A stretch of DNA of 18,845 nt, from the NCBI GenBank assembly GCA_002314595.1, contig DCGP01000021.1:1261-20105 (forward strand), read 5' to 3'. Below, one piece after another: positions 1-6,487 of the stretch. Source of the stretch: Clostridiales bacterium UBA1775. Its GTDB lineage: Bacteria > Bacillota > Clostridia > Monoglobales > Firm-18. The notes beneath the pieces are model-generated. The model was not told where the DNA came from. It saw only the letters and a list, made by a program, of their open reading frames with translations, and did not search any database. The first letter of the stretch is position 1; each line of letters begins with the position of its first letter. Position numbers and translations under genes: made by a program.

Positions 1-1358
1 GTCATACCACCACGAACTGTTAAGATACCTTGTGAGTAGTTCATACCTTCGATATCTTCAGGTGATGTTTCAAGTCTAACCAATACAACCTTTTCGCCCT
101 TTTGAGCCCATTCTGTAGCATCCTCTGCAGTAAATACTATTCTACCACAAGCAGCACCCGGTGAAGCTGCCAAAGCAGTTGCAACAGGAGTTGCATTTTT
201 AAGTGCTGATGCTTCAAATTGTGGATGTAATAGAGCATCTAATTGTTTTGGGTCTATCATAGCAACTGCTTCTTTTTCGCTAATCATACCTTCATCAACA
301 AGGTCGCAAGCAATTTTAAGTGCAGCAGCTGCTGTTCTCTTACCGTTTCTTGTTTGAAGCATAAATAATTTTCTATCTTCAATTGTAAATTCCATATCCT
401 GCATATCACGATAGTGATTTTCAAGCTTTGAAGAAATTTCAACAAATTTTTCATAAGCTTCAGGCATAACTTGTTTTAATTGGTCGATTGTTTGAGGAGT
501 TCTTACACCTGCAACAACGTCTTCACCTTGTGCATTCATAAGGAATTCACCAAACAACTTCTTTTCACCAGTAGCAGGGTTTCTTGTAAATGCAACACCT
601 GTACCTGATGTATCACCCATATTACCAAATACCATTTGTTGAACGTTAACAGCAGTACCCCAGTCTGATGGGATATCGTTCATTCTTCTGTAATAAATAG
701 CACGTGGGTTGTCCCATGAACGGAAAACTGCCTTTACAGCACCCATAAGTTGTTCTTTTGGGTCTGACGGGAAGTCTTTACCGATTTTAGCCTTGTATTC
801 TGCTTTAAATTGTTCTGCCAAGCTCTTTAAATCGTCAGCGTCAAGCTCTGTATCTAATGTAACGCCTTTTTTAGCTTTCATTTGGTCGATTAACTCTTCA
901 AAGTATTTCTTACCAACTTCCATAACAACGTCTGAATACATTTGAATAAATCTACGATAAGAATCGTATGCAAAACGACGGTTGTTAGTTTTCTTAGCGA
1001 AAGCTTCAACAACTTGGTCGTTAAGACCAAGGTTAAGAATAGTATCCATCATACCCGGCATTGAAGCCCTTGCACCTGAACGAACAGATACTAATAACGG
1101 ATTTTCCATATCTCCGAATTTTTTACCTGTAATTTCTTCCATCTTGCCGATGTATTCCATAATTTGTGCTTCTATTTCAGGGTTGATCGTCTTGCCGTCA
1201 GCATAGTACTGTGTGCAAGCTTCTGTAGAAATTGTAAATCCCTGAGGAACCGGCATACCAAGGCCTGTCATTTCAGCCAAGTTAGCACCTTTACCACCTA
1301 AAAGGTTACGCATTGTTGCATTACCTTCACTAAAAAGGTATAGATATTTTTTTGCCAT
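1..1358 (-). CDS. ppdK: Pyruvate, phosphate dikinase, N-terminal part (truncated by window edge)
   Basis: Cytosolic enzyme interconverting pyruvate, ATP and phosphate with PEP, AMP and pyrophosphate; in fermenting clostridia it usually runs glycolytically with PPi. The start is ATG at 1358 (MAKKYLYLFSEGNATM), preceded by GGAGGG. Visible family blocks are the ATP-grasp N-terminus with LLGGKGANLAEM and GLGMPVPQGF, the RSGARASMPGMMDTILNLG block near residue 95, FGNMGDTSGTGVAFTRNP near residue 245, and the QTRNGKRTAAAA block that leads into the swivelling phosphohistidine domain. The last full codons encode RGGM (residues 449-452). The next residues would be T-S-H, which puts the catalytic His at 455, the same number as in the Clostridium symbiosum enzyme. 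The PEP/pyruvate barrel lies outside the window. The gene has its own consensus promoter (1415-1443) and appears transcribed alone here. Family assignment is certain; the truncation is only the window edge. Confidence 0.97.
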   Translation of the reverse strand, partial: MAKKYLYLFSEGNATMRNLLGGKGANLAEMTGLGMPVPQGFTISTEACTQYYADGKTINPEIEAQIMEYIGKMEEITGKKFGDMENPLLVSVRSGARASMPGMMDTILNLGLNDQVVEAFAKKTNNRRFAYDSYRRFIQMYSDVVMEVGKKYFEELIDQMKAKKGVTLDTELDADDLKSLAEQFKAEYKAKIGKDFPSDPKEQLMGAVKAVFRSWDNPRAIYYRRMNDIPSDWGTAVNVQQMVFGNMGDTSGTGVAFTRNPATGEKKLFGEFLMNAQGEDVVAGVRTPQTIDQLKQVMPEAYEKFVEISSKLENHYRDMQDMEFTIEDRKLFMLQTRNGKRTAAAALKIACDLVDEGMISEKEAVAMIDPKQLDALLHPQFEASALKNATPVATALAASPGAACGRIVFTAEDATEWAQKGEKVVLVRLETSPEDIEGMNYSQGILTVRGGM

Positions 1359-1414
1359 TTTTATTCCCTCCATTTTTCTTTTCGTTTTCTTTTCTGTATT
1401 TGTATAGCTATATA

Positions 1415-1443
1415 ATTATACAGTAAAAACTATAAAAAGTCAA
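1415..1443 (-). promoter_or_regulatory. Sigma-A-type promoter of ppdK
   Basis: Reading the minus strand, TTGACT (1443-1438) is followed by exactly 17 nt and then TATAAT (1420-1415), about 55 nt before the ppdK start codon. This is close to full consensus. Confidence 0.85.
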
Positions 1444-1512
1444 TATTTTTATGTTAAAAAGGTATATTTTTATAAAATTAGTGCATATTTTAATTCAAAG
1501 GAGTGATTTTTT

Positions 1513-1722
1513 TTGAACAAATCATCAAATTGTGATATAATTAACGATATCAATATGGCTAAAAGTGAGCTTGAAACTGCTACAAGGAATTTTGAATATG
1601 CCGATTCGGAGGAGCTTGTGGATATTTATACTTTGCAAATTGCAGTTGCAAGGAAAAAGTGCAACAGGTTAATTAGGCTTGCAAAGGAGCAAGGAATTGA
1701 AATTGAAAGCATAAATTTATAA
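1513..1722 (+). CDS. Small YaaL-like protein, DUF2508 family
   Basis: A 69-residue protein starting at TTG 1513, chosen because AAAGGAG (1497-1503) lies 9 nt upstream and no ATG fits. It is predicted all-helical and charged, without signal peptide or membrane segment. The pattern is an A-x-x-E-L-E-x-A segment, then F-x-x-A-D-S-E-E-L-V-D at residues 29-38, a helix with Q-I-A-V-A-R-K-K and a closing L-A-K-E-Q-G-I. This matches the DUF2508 (YaaL) family of Firmicutes, which in Bacillus lies near recR and has no established function. Here it stands alone, divergent from ppdK. No clear terminator follows, so some transcripts may run towards rpmE, although rpmE has its own promoter. Family assignment is from recalled pattern and fairly likely. 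Confidence 0.75.
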   Translation: MNKSSNCDIINDINMAKSELETATRNFEYADSEELVDIYTLQIAVARKKCNRLIRLAKEQGIEIESINL

Positions 1723-1837
1723 AAAAATATTCCACAAGTTATTGGCATTTTTCGGTAATAATATTTAAAAAAACGCATTATATATGGTTGGTGTAATATA
1801 CAATATGTTTAAATAAATAAAAAATTTAAAAAAATAC

Positions 1838-1866
1838 TTGCATTTTAAATACAGATGTGATATAAT
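1838..1866 (+). promoter_or_regulatory. Sigma-A-type promoter of rpmE
   Basis: TTGCAT (1838-1843), 17-nt spacer, TATAAT (1861-1866), with a TG one base before the -10 (extended -10). The predicted start is near 1873, giving a leader of about 30 nt that contains GAGGTG ahead of the rpmE ATG. Confidence 0.85.
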
Positions 1867-1903
1867 CTTTACGTTACAGAATTTGTAGAAGAGGTGAAAC
1901 AGA

Positions 1904-2110
1904 ATGAAACAAGGAATACATCCTGACTATAAAAAGACTACTATTACTTGTGCTTGCGGAAATGTAATCGAAACATCTTCAACCAAGGAAGATATTAAAG
2001 TCGAAATATGCAGCAAATGTCATCCTTTCTTCACAGGAAAGCAGAAGCTTGTTGATACAGGCGGTCGTGTTGACAGATTCAAAAAGCGTTTTGAAGCATC
2101 ACAAAAATAA
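1904..2110 (+). CDS. rpmE: 50S ribosomal protein L31, zinc-binding (C+) type
   Basis: A 68-residue large-subunit ribosomal protein. It begins MKQGIHPDYK and carries Cys16, Cys18, Cys36 and Cys39, the four zinc ligands of the C+ type of L31. HPFFTGKQK and the closing GRVDRFKKRF are family hallmarks. Length is normal (about 66 in Bacillus subtilis). The C+ type is the form that the zinc-free paralogue replaces under zinc starvation in species that have both; no such paralogue is visible here. The gene is a self-contained unit, with a consensus promoter at 1838-1866, RBS GAGGTG and a strong terminator 16 nt after the stop codon. Confidence 0.98.
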   Translation: MKQGIHPDYKKTTITCACGNVIETSSTKEDIKVEICSKCHPFFTGKQKLVDTGGRVDRFKKRFEASQK

Positions 2111-2125
2111 GACAAATGAGAATAT

Positions 2126-2157
2126 AAAGGATTTGGGTAACCCAAATCCTTTTTTTC
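2126..2157 (+). terminator. Rho-independent terminator of rpmE
   Basis: A perfect 12-bp stem, AAAGGATTTGGG (2126-2137) with CCCAAATCCTTT (2141-2152), a 3-nt loop, and a run of T through 2156. Confidence 0.95.
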
Positions 2158-2190
2158 GTTGTATTGTTGATTTGTTTTTATGACAAGTTG

Positions 2191-2328
2191 TTATGTGCAT
2201 TTTCTCTTCTTTACAAGGGATAGGAAAAATAGTGCAGAATGGACAAACCGAATCAAGCCAAAGGCTTGACACCCGAAGGAGTACAAAGGTACGTCGAGTC
2301 GGTGAGGTTTGTTCCTTATGTGCATTTT
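2191..2328. repeat. 13-bp direct repeats flanking a structured segment
   Basis: TTATGTGCATTTT occurs at 2191-2203 and again at 2316-2328, exactly 125 nt apart. The second copy starts directly after the closing stem of the foldable element at 2241-2315. The first copy lies 38 nt before that element. The pair could be a target-site duplication around a small inserted element, or part of a dispersed intergenic repeat unit. One window cannot decide. Confidence 0.55.
2241..2315 (+). other. Candidate structured RNA or small repeat element (three-way junction fold)
   Basis: Nested pairing visible by eye: a closing stem GGACAAACC (2241-2249) with GGTTTGTTCC (2306-2315, one bulged T); a hairpin TCAAGCC (2253-2259) with GGCTTGA (2263-2269); and a second arm CACC-GA (2270-2276, one bulged C) with TC-GGTG (2299-2304), enclosing GTAC (2281-2284) with GTAC (2289-2292). 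It is distinctly richer in G and C than its surroundings. It also reads in frame from ATG 2239 for about 35 codons, but there is no good ribosome binding site and the reading runs into the antisense of the neighbouring gene. I do not recognise an RNA family. The opposite strand folds almost equally well, so orientation is open. Confidence 0.4.
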
Positions 2329-2336
2329 TTACATCC

Positions 2337-2972
2337 TTATAAAAATTTTATTATTAGGACAAATACATCTATAAATATTGCCATCATTATCAATATAAGC
2401 CATATTGGTAATTTTTTTTGCTTAAATATTTCATCAATTTTTCTAAATATGGGTGCTGAGCCTAAAACCAAAAGGGACGGTATCAAAAGCCCTATAAACA
2501 TTCCTTTACGGTTTAGGTAATTATTGATGTCATAGTCTATCATAAAATATGCAAGGATAATGCCTAAAACAAACATTCCGTCTATGTATCTGTCCCTTTT
2601 TAAACGTACTTCGTTTTCCTTGCTTTCCTTGCCGTTTTTCCAATTTGCTATTGCCTCTGCACCTTCCTTGCCTAATTTTTCGGCATACAATTTTTCCGGC
2701 TCTTCGTTTAACTGAACCTCCTCCGATGCAGTAAGGGTAATGTTTTCAAAGTTGTCCTTGTGGTTGCAAAAGCCACAAATTCCTTTAAATTGCTTCTTTT
2801 CTACCACGTAACCACAATATTTACAGATTACAAAATCTCTTTTTTCCATTTGCTCCTGTTGTGCATTGTTACATTCTTGGCAGATTTCCACCTCTTTACT
2901 TTCCTCTGTTGTTACAACTACCTTTTTATCGTCCTCAAATTCCTTGCCACAAACATTGCATATAAAACTCAT
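2337..2972 (-). CDS. Uncharacterised membrane protein with two N-terminal zinc ribbons
   Basis: A 211-residue protein, start ATG 2972 with AGGATGGTG just upstream. Residues 1-35 contain CNVC and CQEC and residues 50-72 contain CKYC and CGFC: four CxxC knuckles that would make two zinc ribbons. A charged linker rich in E and K follows (residues 75-125). Three hydrophobic segments follow it: about 130-146, 157-174 and 188-210. The zinc ribbons probably face the cytoplasm. I recognise no named family and no catalytic motif. It lies 61 nt downstream of sipL on the same strand, but a strong terminator sits between them, so it is likely expressed separately or by partial readthrough. Function unknown. 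Confidence 0.75.
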   Translation of the reverse strand: MSFICNVCGKEFEDDKKVVVTTEESKEVEICQECNNAQQEQMEKRDFVICKYCGYVVEKKQFKGICGFCNHKDNFENITLTASEEVQLNEEPEKLYAEKLGKEGAEAIANWKNGKESKENEVRLKRDRYIDGMFVLGIILAYFMIDYDINNYLNRKGMFIGLLIPSLLVLGSAPIFRKIDEIFKQKKLPIWLILIMMAIFIDVFVLIIKFL

Positions 2973-2993
2973 AAATTCACCATCCTAAAACAA

Positions 2994-3031
2994 AATACCT
3001 TCGATTGCATAATAACACAATCGAAGGTATT
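2994..3031 (-). terminator. Rho-independent terminator of sipL
   Basis: A perfect 14-bp inverted repeat, AATACCTTCGATTG (2994-3007) with CAATCGAAGGTATT (3018-3031). On the minus strand it is followed by a T-rich stretch (TTTTGTTTT). It begins 3 nt after the sipL stop codon. Confidence 0.9.
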
Positions 3032-3033
3032 AG

Positions 3034-4578
3034 TCAACCTATAATTATTTGCCTACCTGCGAAAATTTCTGTTTCTTCACTAATGTTATTTAACTCCATT
3101 AGTCGTTCTTTCTTAATTCTATGTCTTTTTGCAATATTCCAAAGGCTTTCTCCGTCCTTAATAAAGTAAACTTTTATGCAATATACATTTTTATTTACAT
3201 CGTCTTGGCACTTGCACTGCTCCATATCTGTTACATACTCAATTTTTTCTTCATTTATTACCTTAATATTTACATCAAGCACAAACCTTAAATCAATTTC
3301 CCTACCTAAGTTAATGGCATAGGCACAATGAACAATATCAACTGTTACATCACAAATGCCGGTTTTACACTCTTCCGGCACATCTACGAAACAGGTAAAG
3401 CTTTGACGGTGCTTATGGGTGCTGATTGGGGAGGTCTCATCTGTTGAAACGTACATAATTTCTGATTCTATTATTCCCTCTACCATCGCCTTGCCCTTTT
3501 CCACCTTGCTTGTGGCAACATATGCCTTTGGCACTACCTTGAAAATTTGCAGTATTTCCGGACTGTTTTCGTCAATTGTTGCATTATCCTTTGAAGATAC
3601 TCTGCATTGATTTTCACACATCAATTTATTAACTGTGGTTGTTTCCCTTGTAACATTAACCGGGTTTTTAATGCAATAGGCGTCCTCTACAATTTCCACC
3701 TCACTGCAACAACAGCCTTTAAGCTCTGCAATTATTATACATTCAAATGCCAAAAATCTGTTATCTCCGTCTACATCTTCTTCGGTTTTGCAATAGACCT
3801 TGTTAACATCAAGCTTAACAAAGCAATCCATTCCTTCGTCAATTCCTTCTAAATTAACTACATCTGTAAACGGAATTTCGTATTCGGCAGTTTGAACCTT
3901 GCCGTCAATGTCGCTTAAATACACAACAGATATATTTAGTATGCCCTCTACCATTACTTTGTTTTGAGCAATGGTGCAACTTTTTTCTGTAATATTTACA
4001 TCTGTACGCAATATCCTTTCAACAGACGGCTTGCCGTTTGGAATATCTAAACGCTCCTTTATACAGATTTGCTCTGTATTTCTTGCTATGGTTTTATAGG
4101 GGCTTACAGTACGATGCAAAATTTCAAAGGGCTCCTCTGCCAAAACGGAAGTACAAAGGCACACTGTTTCGTCCTTTACGCTGTTGGCGTCAATGCCCAT
4201 TAGCACCTTAACGTTCATCTTACGTGAATTTAACACTGTATAGTCAATATTTTCTACATCAATTTCTGTTTCTGCATACATATCCTCCGTCGTTTTTGGG
4301 GAATCTATTATGTGTGAGAAATTTTGATTGGACTGCAAATTGTATATTTTGTTATCGTCCCCAAGGTAAATAATTAAAATATCTGCTCTGCCGTCTATGG
4401 CAATACGGTCTTTTTCACATTTTTTGTTTACAATTACAACATTTGCATCTGCTTGTAAAACCTTGGAAATATCAGGATTTGTATCAGGTACAATAATATC
4501 TGCTTCACAAAATGCTTGTGAAAATGAGGCTATTGACTTTTCACCGATACACACATTTTCTTTATTTAGCTCTGTCAT
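3034..4578 (-). CDS. sipL: SPOCS (DUF3794)/LysM spore morphogenesis protein, SipL-like
   Basis: A 514-residue protein with no signal peptide. The N-terminal ~460 residues look like tandem SPOCS (DUF3794) domains: the opening segment with EADIIVPDTNPDISKVLQADA, and later IAIDGRADILIIYL, VMVEGILNISVVYLS and AMVEGIIESEIMYVS strands. The C-terminus (about 472-514) is a LysM domain: YFIKDGESLWNIAKRHRI, then LMELNNI and a closing GRQIIIG. This architecture and length match SipL of Clostridioides difficile, which binds the coat ATPase SpoIVA through its LysM domain and tethers the coat to the forespore. SipL takes the place of SpoVM/SpoVID in Clostridia. Start ATG 4578 has GGAGG 8 nt upstream. The C. 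difficile gene is under sigma-E; I could not fix a promoter here. Role is by family, not tested. Confidence 0.88.
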   Translation of the reverse strand: MTELNKENVCIGEKSIASFSQAFCEADIIVPDTNPDISKVLQADANVVIVNKKCEKDRIAIDGRADILIIYLGDDNKIYNLQSNQNFSHIIDSPKTTEDMYAETEIDVENIDYTVLNSRKMNVKVLMGIDANSVKDETVCLCTSVLAEEPFEILHRTVSPYKTIARNTEQICIKERLDIPNGKPSVERILRTDVNITEKSCTIAQNKVMVEGILNISVVYLSDIDGKVQTAEYEIPFTDVVNLEGIDEGMDCFVKLDVNKVYCKTEEDVDGDNRFLAFECIIIAELKGCCCSEVEIVEDAYCIKNPVNVTRETTTVNKLMCENQCRVSSKDNATIDENSPEILQIFKVVPKAYVATSKVEKGKAMVEGIIESEIMYVSTDETSPISTHKHRQSFTCFVDVPEECKTGICDVTVDIVHCAYAINLGREIDLRFVLDVNIKVINEEKIEYVTDMEQCKCQDDVNKNVYCIKVYFIKDGESLWNIAKRHRIKKERLMELNNISEETEIFAGRQIIIG

Positions 4579-4624
4579 CTATAAAACCTCCGTAACATTT
4601 ATAATAAATTTTATTAACTTCCTC

Positions 4625-4653
4625 TTTTATTTATTCCAAATATGTGATAAAAT
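4625..4653 (+). promoter_or_regulatory. Possible sigma-A promoter of rqcH
   Basis: TTTTAT (4625-4630), 17-nt spacer, TAAAAT (4648-4653) with an extended -10 TG (4645-4646). The -35 is poor, so this is a tentative call. Start-site-to-ATG distance would be about 27 nt. Confidence 0.4.
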
Positions 4654-4686
4654 ATGTTTAGAATATATGAGAGGATTTTAAAAATT

Positions 4687-6429
4687 ATGGCATTTGACGG
4701 AATTACCGTTTGTTGTATGGTACAAGAACTTAATAAAATCTTAAAGGACGGACGAATTGACAAGGTCTTACAACCTGAATATGATGAAATAGCACTTGCT
4801 ATTCGTGCAGGTGGCAAAAACCACAAATTGGTTTTAAGTGCAAGCTCTTCTAACCCTCGTATTCATTTAACAAGTGTGCAAAAGGAAAACCCTGAAAAAG
4901 CACCTATGTTTTGTATGCTTTTGCGAAAGCACATTTTAAGTGGTAAGGTTGTTGGCTTTACTCAGCCTGATTTTGAACGAATTGTGGAAATGCACATTGA
5001 AAGCCGTAATGAAATGGGGGATACCTCCGTTAAACGTCTGATTATTGAAATAATGGGCAGAACAAGCAACATTGTGCTGACTGATGAAAGCAACAAGGTT
5101 TTGGGCAGTATAAAGCACGTTGATTTTTCTGTTTCCACAGTTAGACAACTAATACCCGGTATTGCTTACGAAATGCCACCCTCACAACACAAGCACAACC
5201 CGTCGGAAACAAACAAGGAAAAATTCATTGAACTTATTGACGGGTACTCCTTGGAAAGTGATAAGTTTTTGCTTGATACATTTACCGGAATTGGCCCTTT
5301 GTCTGCAAGAGAAATTGCATATAAAGCCTTTGGCATTGCCGATAAAAACTGTCAATTGATGAATTATGAAGAAAAGGAAAAATTTGCAAGGACTTTTGTT
5401 GAATTTTTTGAAAAACTGAAAATAGGTGATTTTACACCTGTTTTAATATACAAATCTGCTGACAAGGTCAAAGATTTCAGTGGAATAGAAATTACACACT
5501 ATCAAGGTCTTTTAGAAACTAAAAAATTTGACAGCCTAAATGATGCTGTAAACGAATATTACATCACCAAGGATTTTGCTGAACGTATTTCCCAAAAGAC
5601 GTCAAGCTTACATAAATTTGTGGATAACAACATACAAAGATGCCAAAAAAAGCTTGCTTTACATCAGCAAAAATTAAAAGAGTGCAGGTCTATGGAAAAA
5701 TACAAGGTAATGGGAGACCTGATTACTGCCAACCTTTACAGAATAAACGGTGGCGACTTATTTATTGAGGCAGAAAATTATTACGATAATATGAAAATTA
5801 TGAAAATTGAGTTAAAGGCTGAATTTTCACCATCTCAAAATGCTCAAAGGTATTATAAGCTATACCAAAAATTAAAAAATGCCGAGGTTATGACCAAGGA
5901 ACAAATAAAGTTGGCAGAAACGGAGCTTGACTATTTGGAAAGCATAAAGGAAAGTATTGAAATTGTCGAAAATGATTTGGATATTAACGAGCTTCGTGAA
6001 GAGCTTTCATCCCAAGGATACAGGGTTAAAAAGGTTGAAAAGTCTAAAATCAGAAAGCAAATTTCCAAGCCTATGGAGTTCCAGCTTTCGGACGGTTACG
6101 TTGCATACGTTGGCAAAAATAATTTGCAAAATGACCAATTAACCTTACGAATGTCAAGACCGGACGATTTATGGTTCCATACAAAATTTATACATGGCAG
6201 CCATACTGTTATTAAGACAAACGGTGTAATGCCTTCCGATGATGTAATTGTTGAAGCTGCAAAGATTTGCGCATATTTTAGCAAGGCAAGAAATTCGGCA
6301 AATGTGCCTGTGGACTATACAGTTATTAAAAATGTTAAAAAACCAAGTGGTGCAAAGCCGGGTATGGTGATTTATGACAAATATAATACAGTAAATGTCA
6401 AACCGGAACTTGTGGGGACGGAAAAATAG
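4687..6429 (+). CDS. rqcH: NFACT-family ribosome quality control protein RqcH
   Basis: Binds peptidyl-tRNA-obstructed 50S subunits and recruits tRNA-Ala to add C-terminal alanine tails that mark stalled chains for degradation; older names are FbpA or fibronectin-binding protein. I chose ATG 4687 (MAFDGITVCCMVQEL) over the in-frame ATG at 4654 because GAGAGG (4669-4674) lies 12 nt upstream and MAFDG is the family start. That gives 580 residues, close to the 570 of B. subtilis. NFACT-N occupies about 1-280, a coiled-coil region about 310-455, and NFACT-R about 465-580 with D-D-L-W-F-H at 493-498 and HGSHTVIKT after it. The functionally important D97-R98 pair of B. subtilis RqcH appears here as E97-R98. 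The gene is alone, divergent from sipL, and ends at a palindromic terminator. Confidence 0.93.
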   Translation: MAFDGITVCCMVQELNKILKDGRIDKVLQPEYDEIALAIRAGGKNHKLVLSASSSNPRIHLTSVQKENPEKAPMFCMLLRKHILSGKVVGFTQPDFERIVEMHIESRNEMGDTSVKRLIIEIMGRTSNIVLTDESNKVLGSIKHVDFSVSTVRQLIPGIAYEMPPSQHKHNPSETNKEKFIELIDGYSLESDKFLLDTFTGIGPLSAREIAYKAFGIADKNCQLMNYEEKEKFARTFVEFFEKLKIGDFTPVLIYKSADKVKDFSGIEITHYQGLLETKKFDSLNDAVNEYYITKDFAERISQKTSSLHKFVDNNIQRCQKKLALHQQKLKECRSMEKYKVMGDLITANLYRINGGDLFIEAENYYDNMKIMKIELKAEFSPSQNAQRYYKLYQKLKNAEVMTKEQIKLAETELDYLESIKESIEIVENDLDINELREELSSQGYRVKKVEKSKIRKQISKPMEFQLSDGYVAYVGKNNLQNDQLTLRMSRPDDLWFHTKFIHGSHTVIKTNGVMPSDDVIVEAAKICAYFSKARNSANVPVDYTVIKNVKKPSGAKPGMVIYDKYNTVNVKPELVGTEK

Positions 6430-6452
6430 TATTTACTCAGGTCAGACACGTA

Positions 6453-6484
6453 AAAAGGAATGTAAAATATTTTACATTCCTTTT
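6453..6484. terminator. Bidirectional terminator, perfect 32-bp palindrome
   Basis: AAAAGGAATGTAAAAT followed by its exact reverse complement. It sits between the convergent ends of rqcH (6429) and the glycerol-1-phosphate dehydrogenase gene (6488), with A-rich and T-rich flanks suited to ending transcription from both sides. Confidence 0.9.
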
Positions 6485-6487
6485 CTT

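Noticed and set aside
2241..2315. Hammerhead, THF riboswitch or c-di-GMP riboswitch
   Set aside because: None of the conserved core sequences (for example CTGANGA with GAAA for hammerhead) was found on either strand.
2239..2520. A 93-codon plus-strand ORF across the structured element
   Set aside because: No usable ribosome binding site, and most of its length is antisense to the zinc-ribbon membrane gene. The first 35 codons coincide with the foldable element, so I described that instead.
4654..4686. An upstream ATG extending RqcH by 11 residues
   Set aside because: It has no ribosome binding site, starts immediately after the candidate -10, and MAFDG at 4687 is the usual start of the family with GAGAGG in front.
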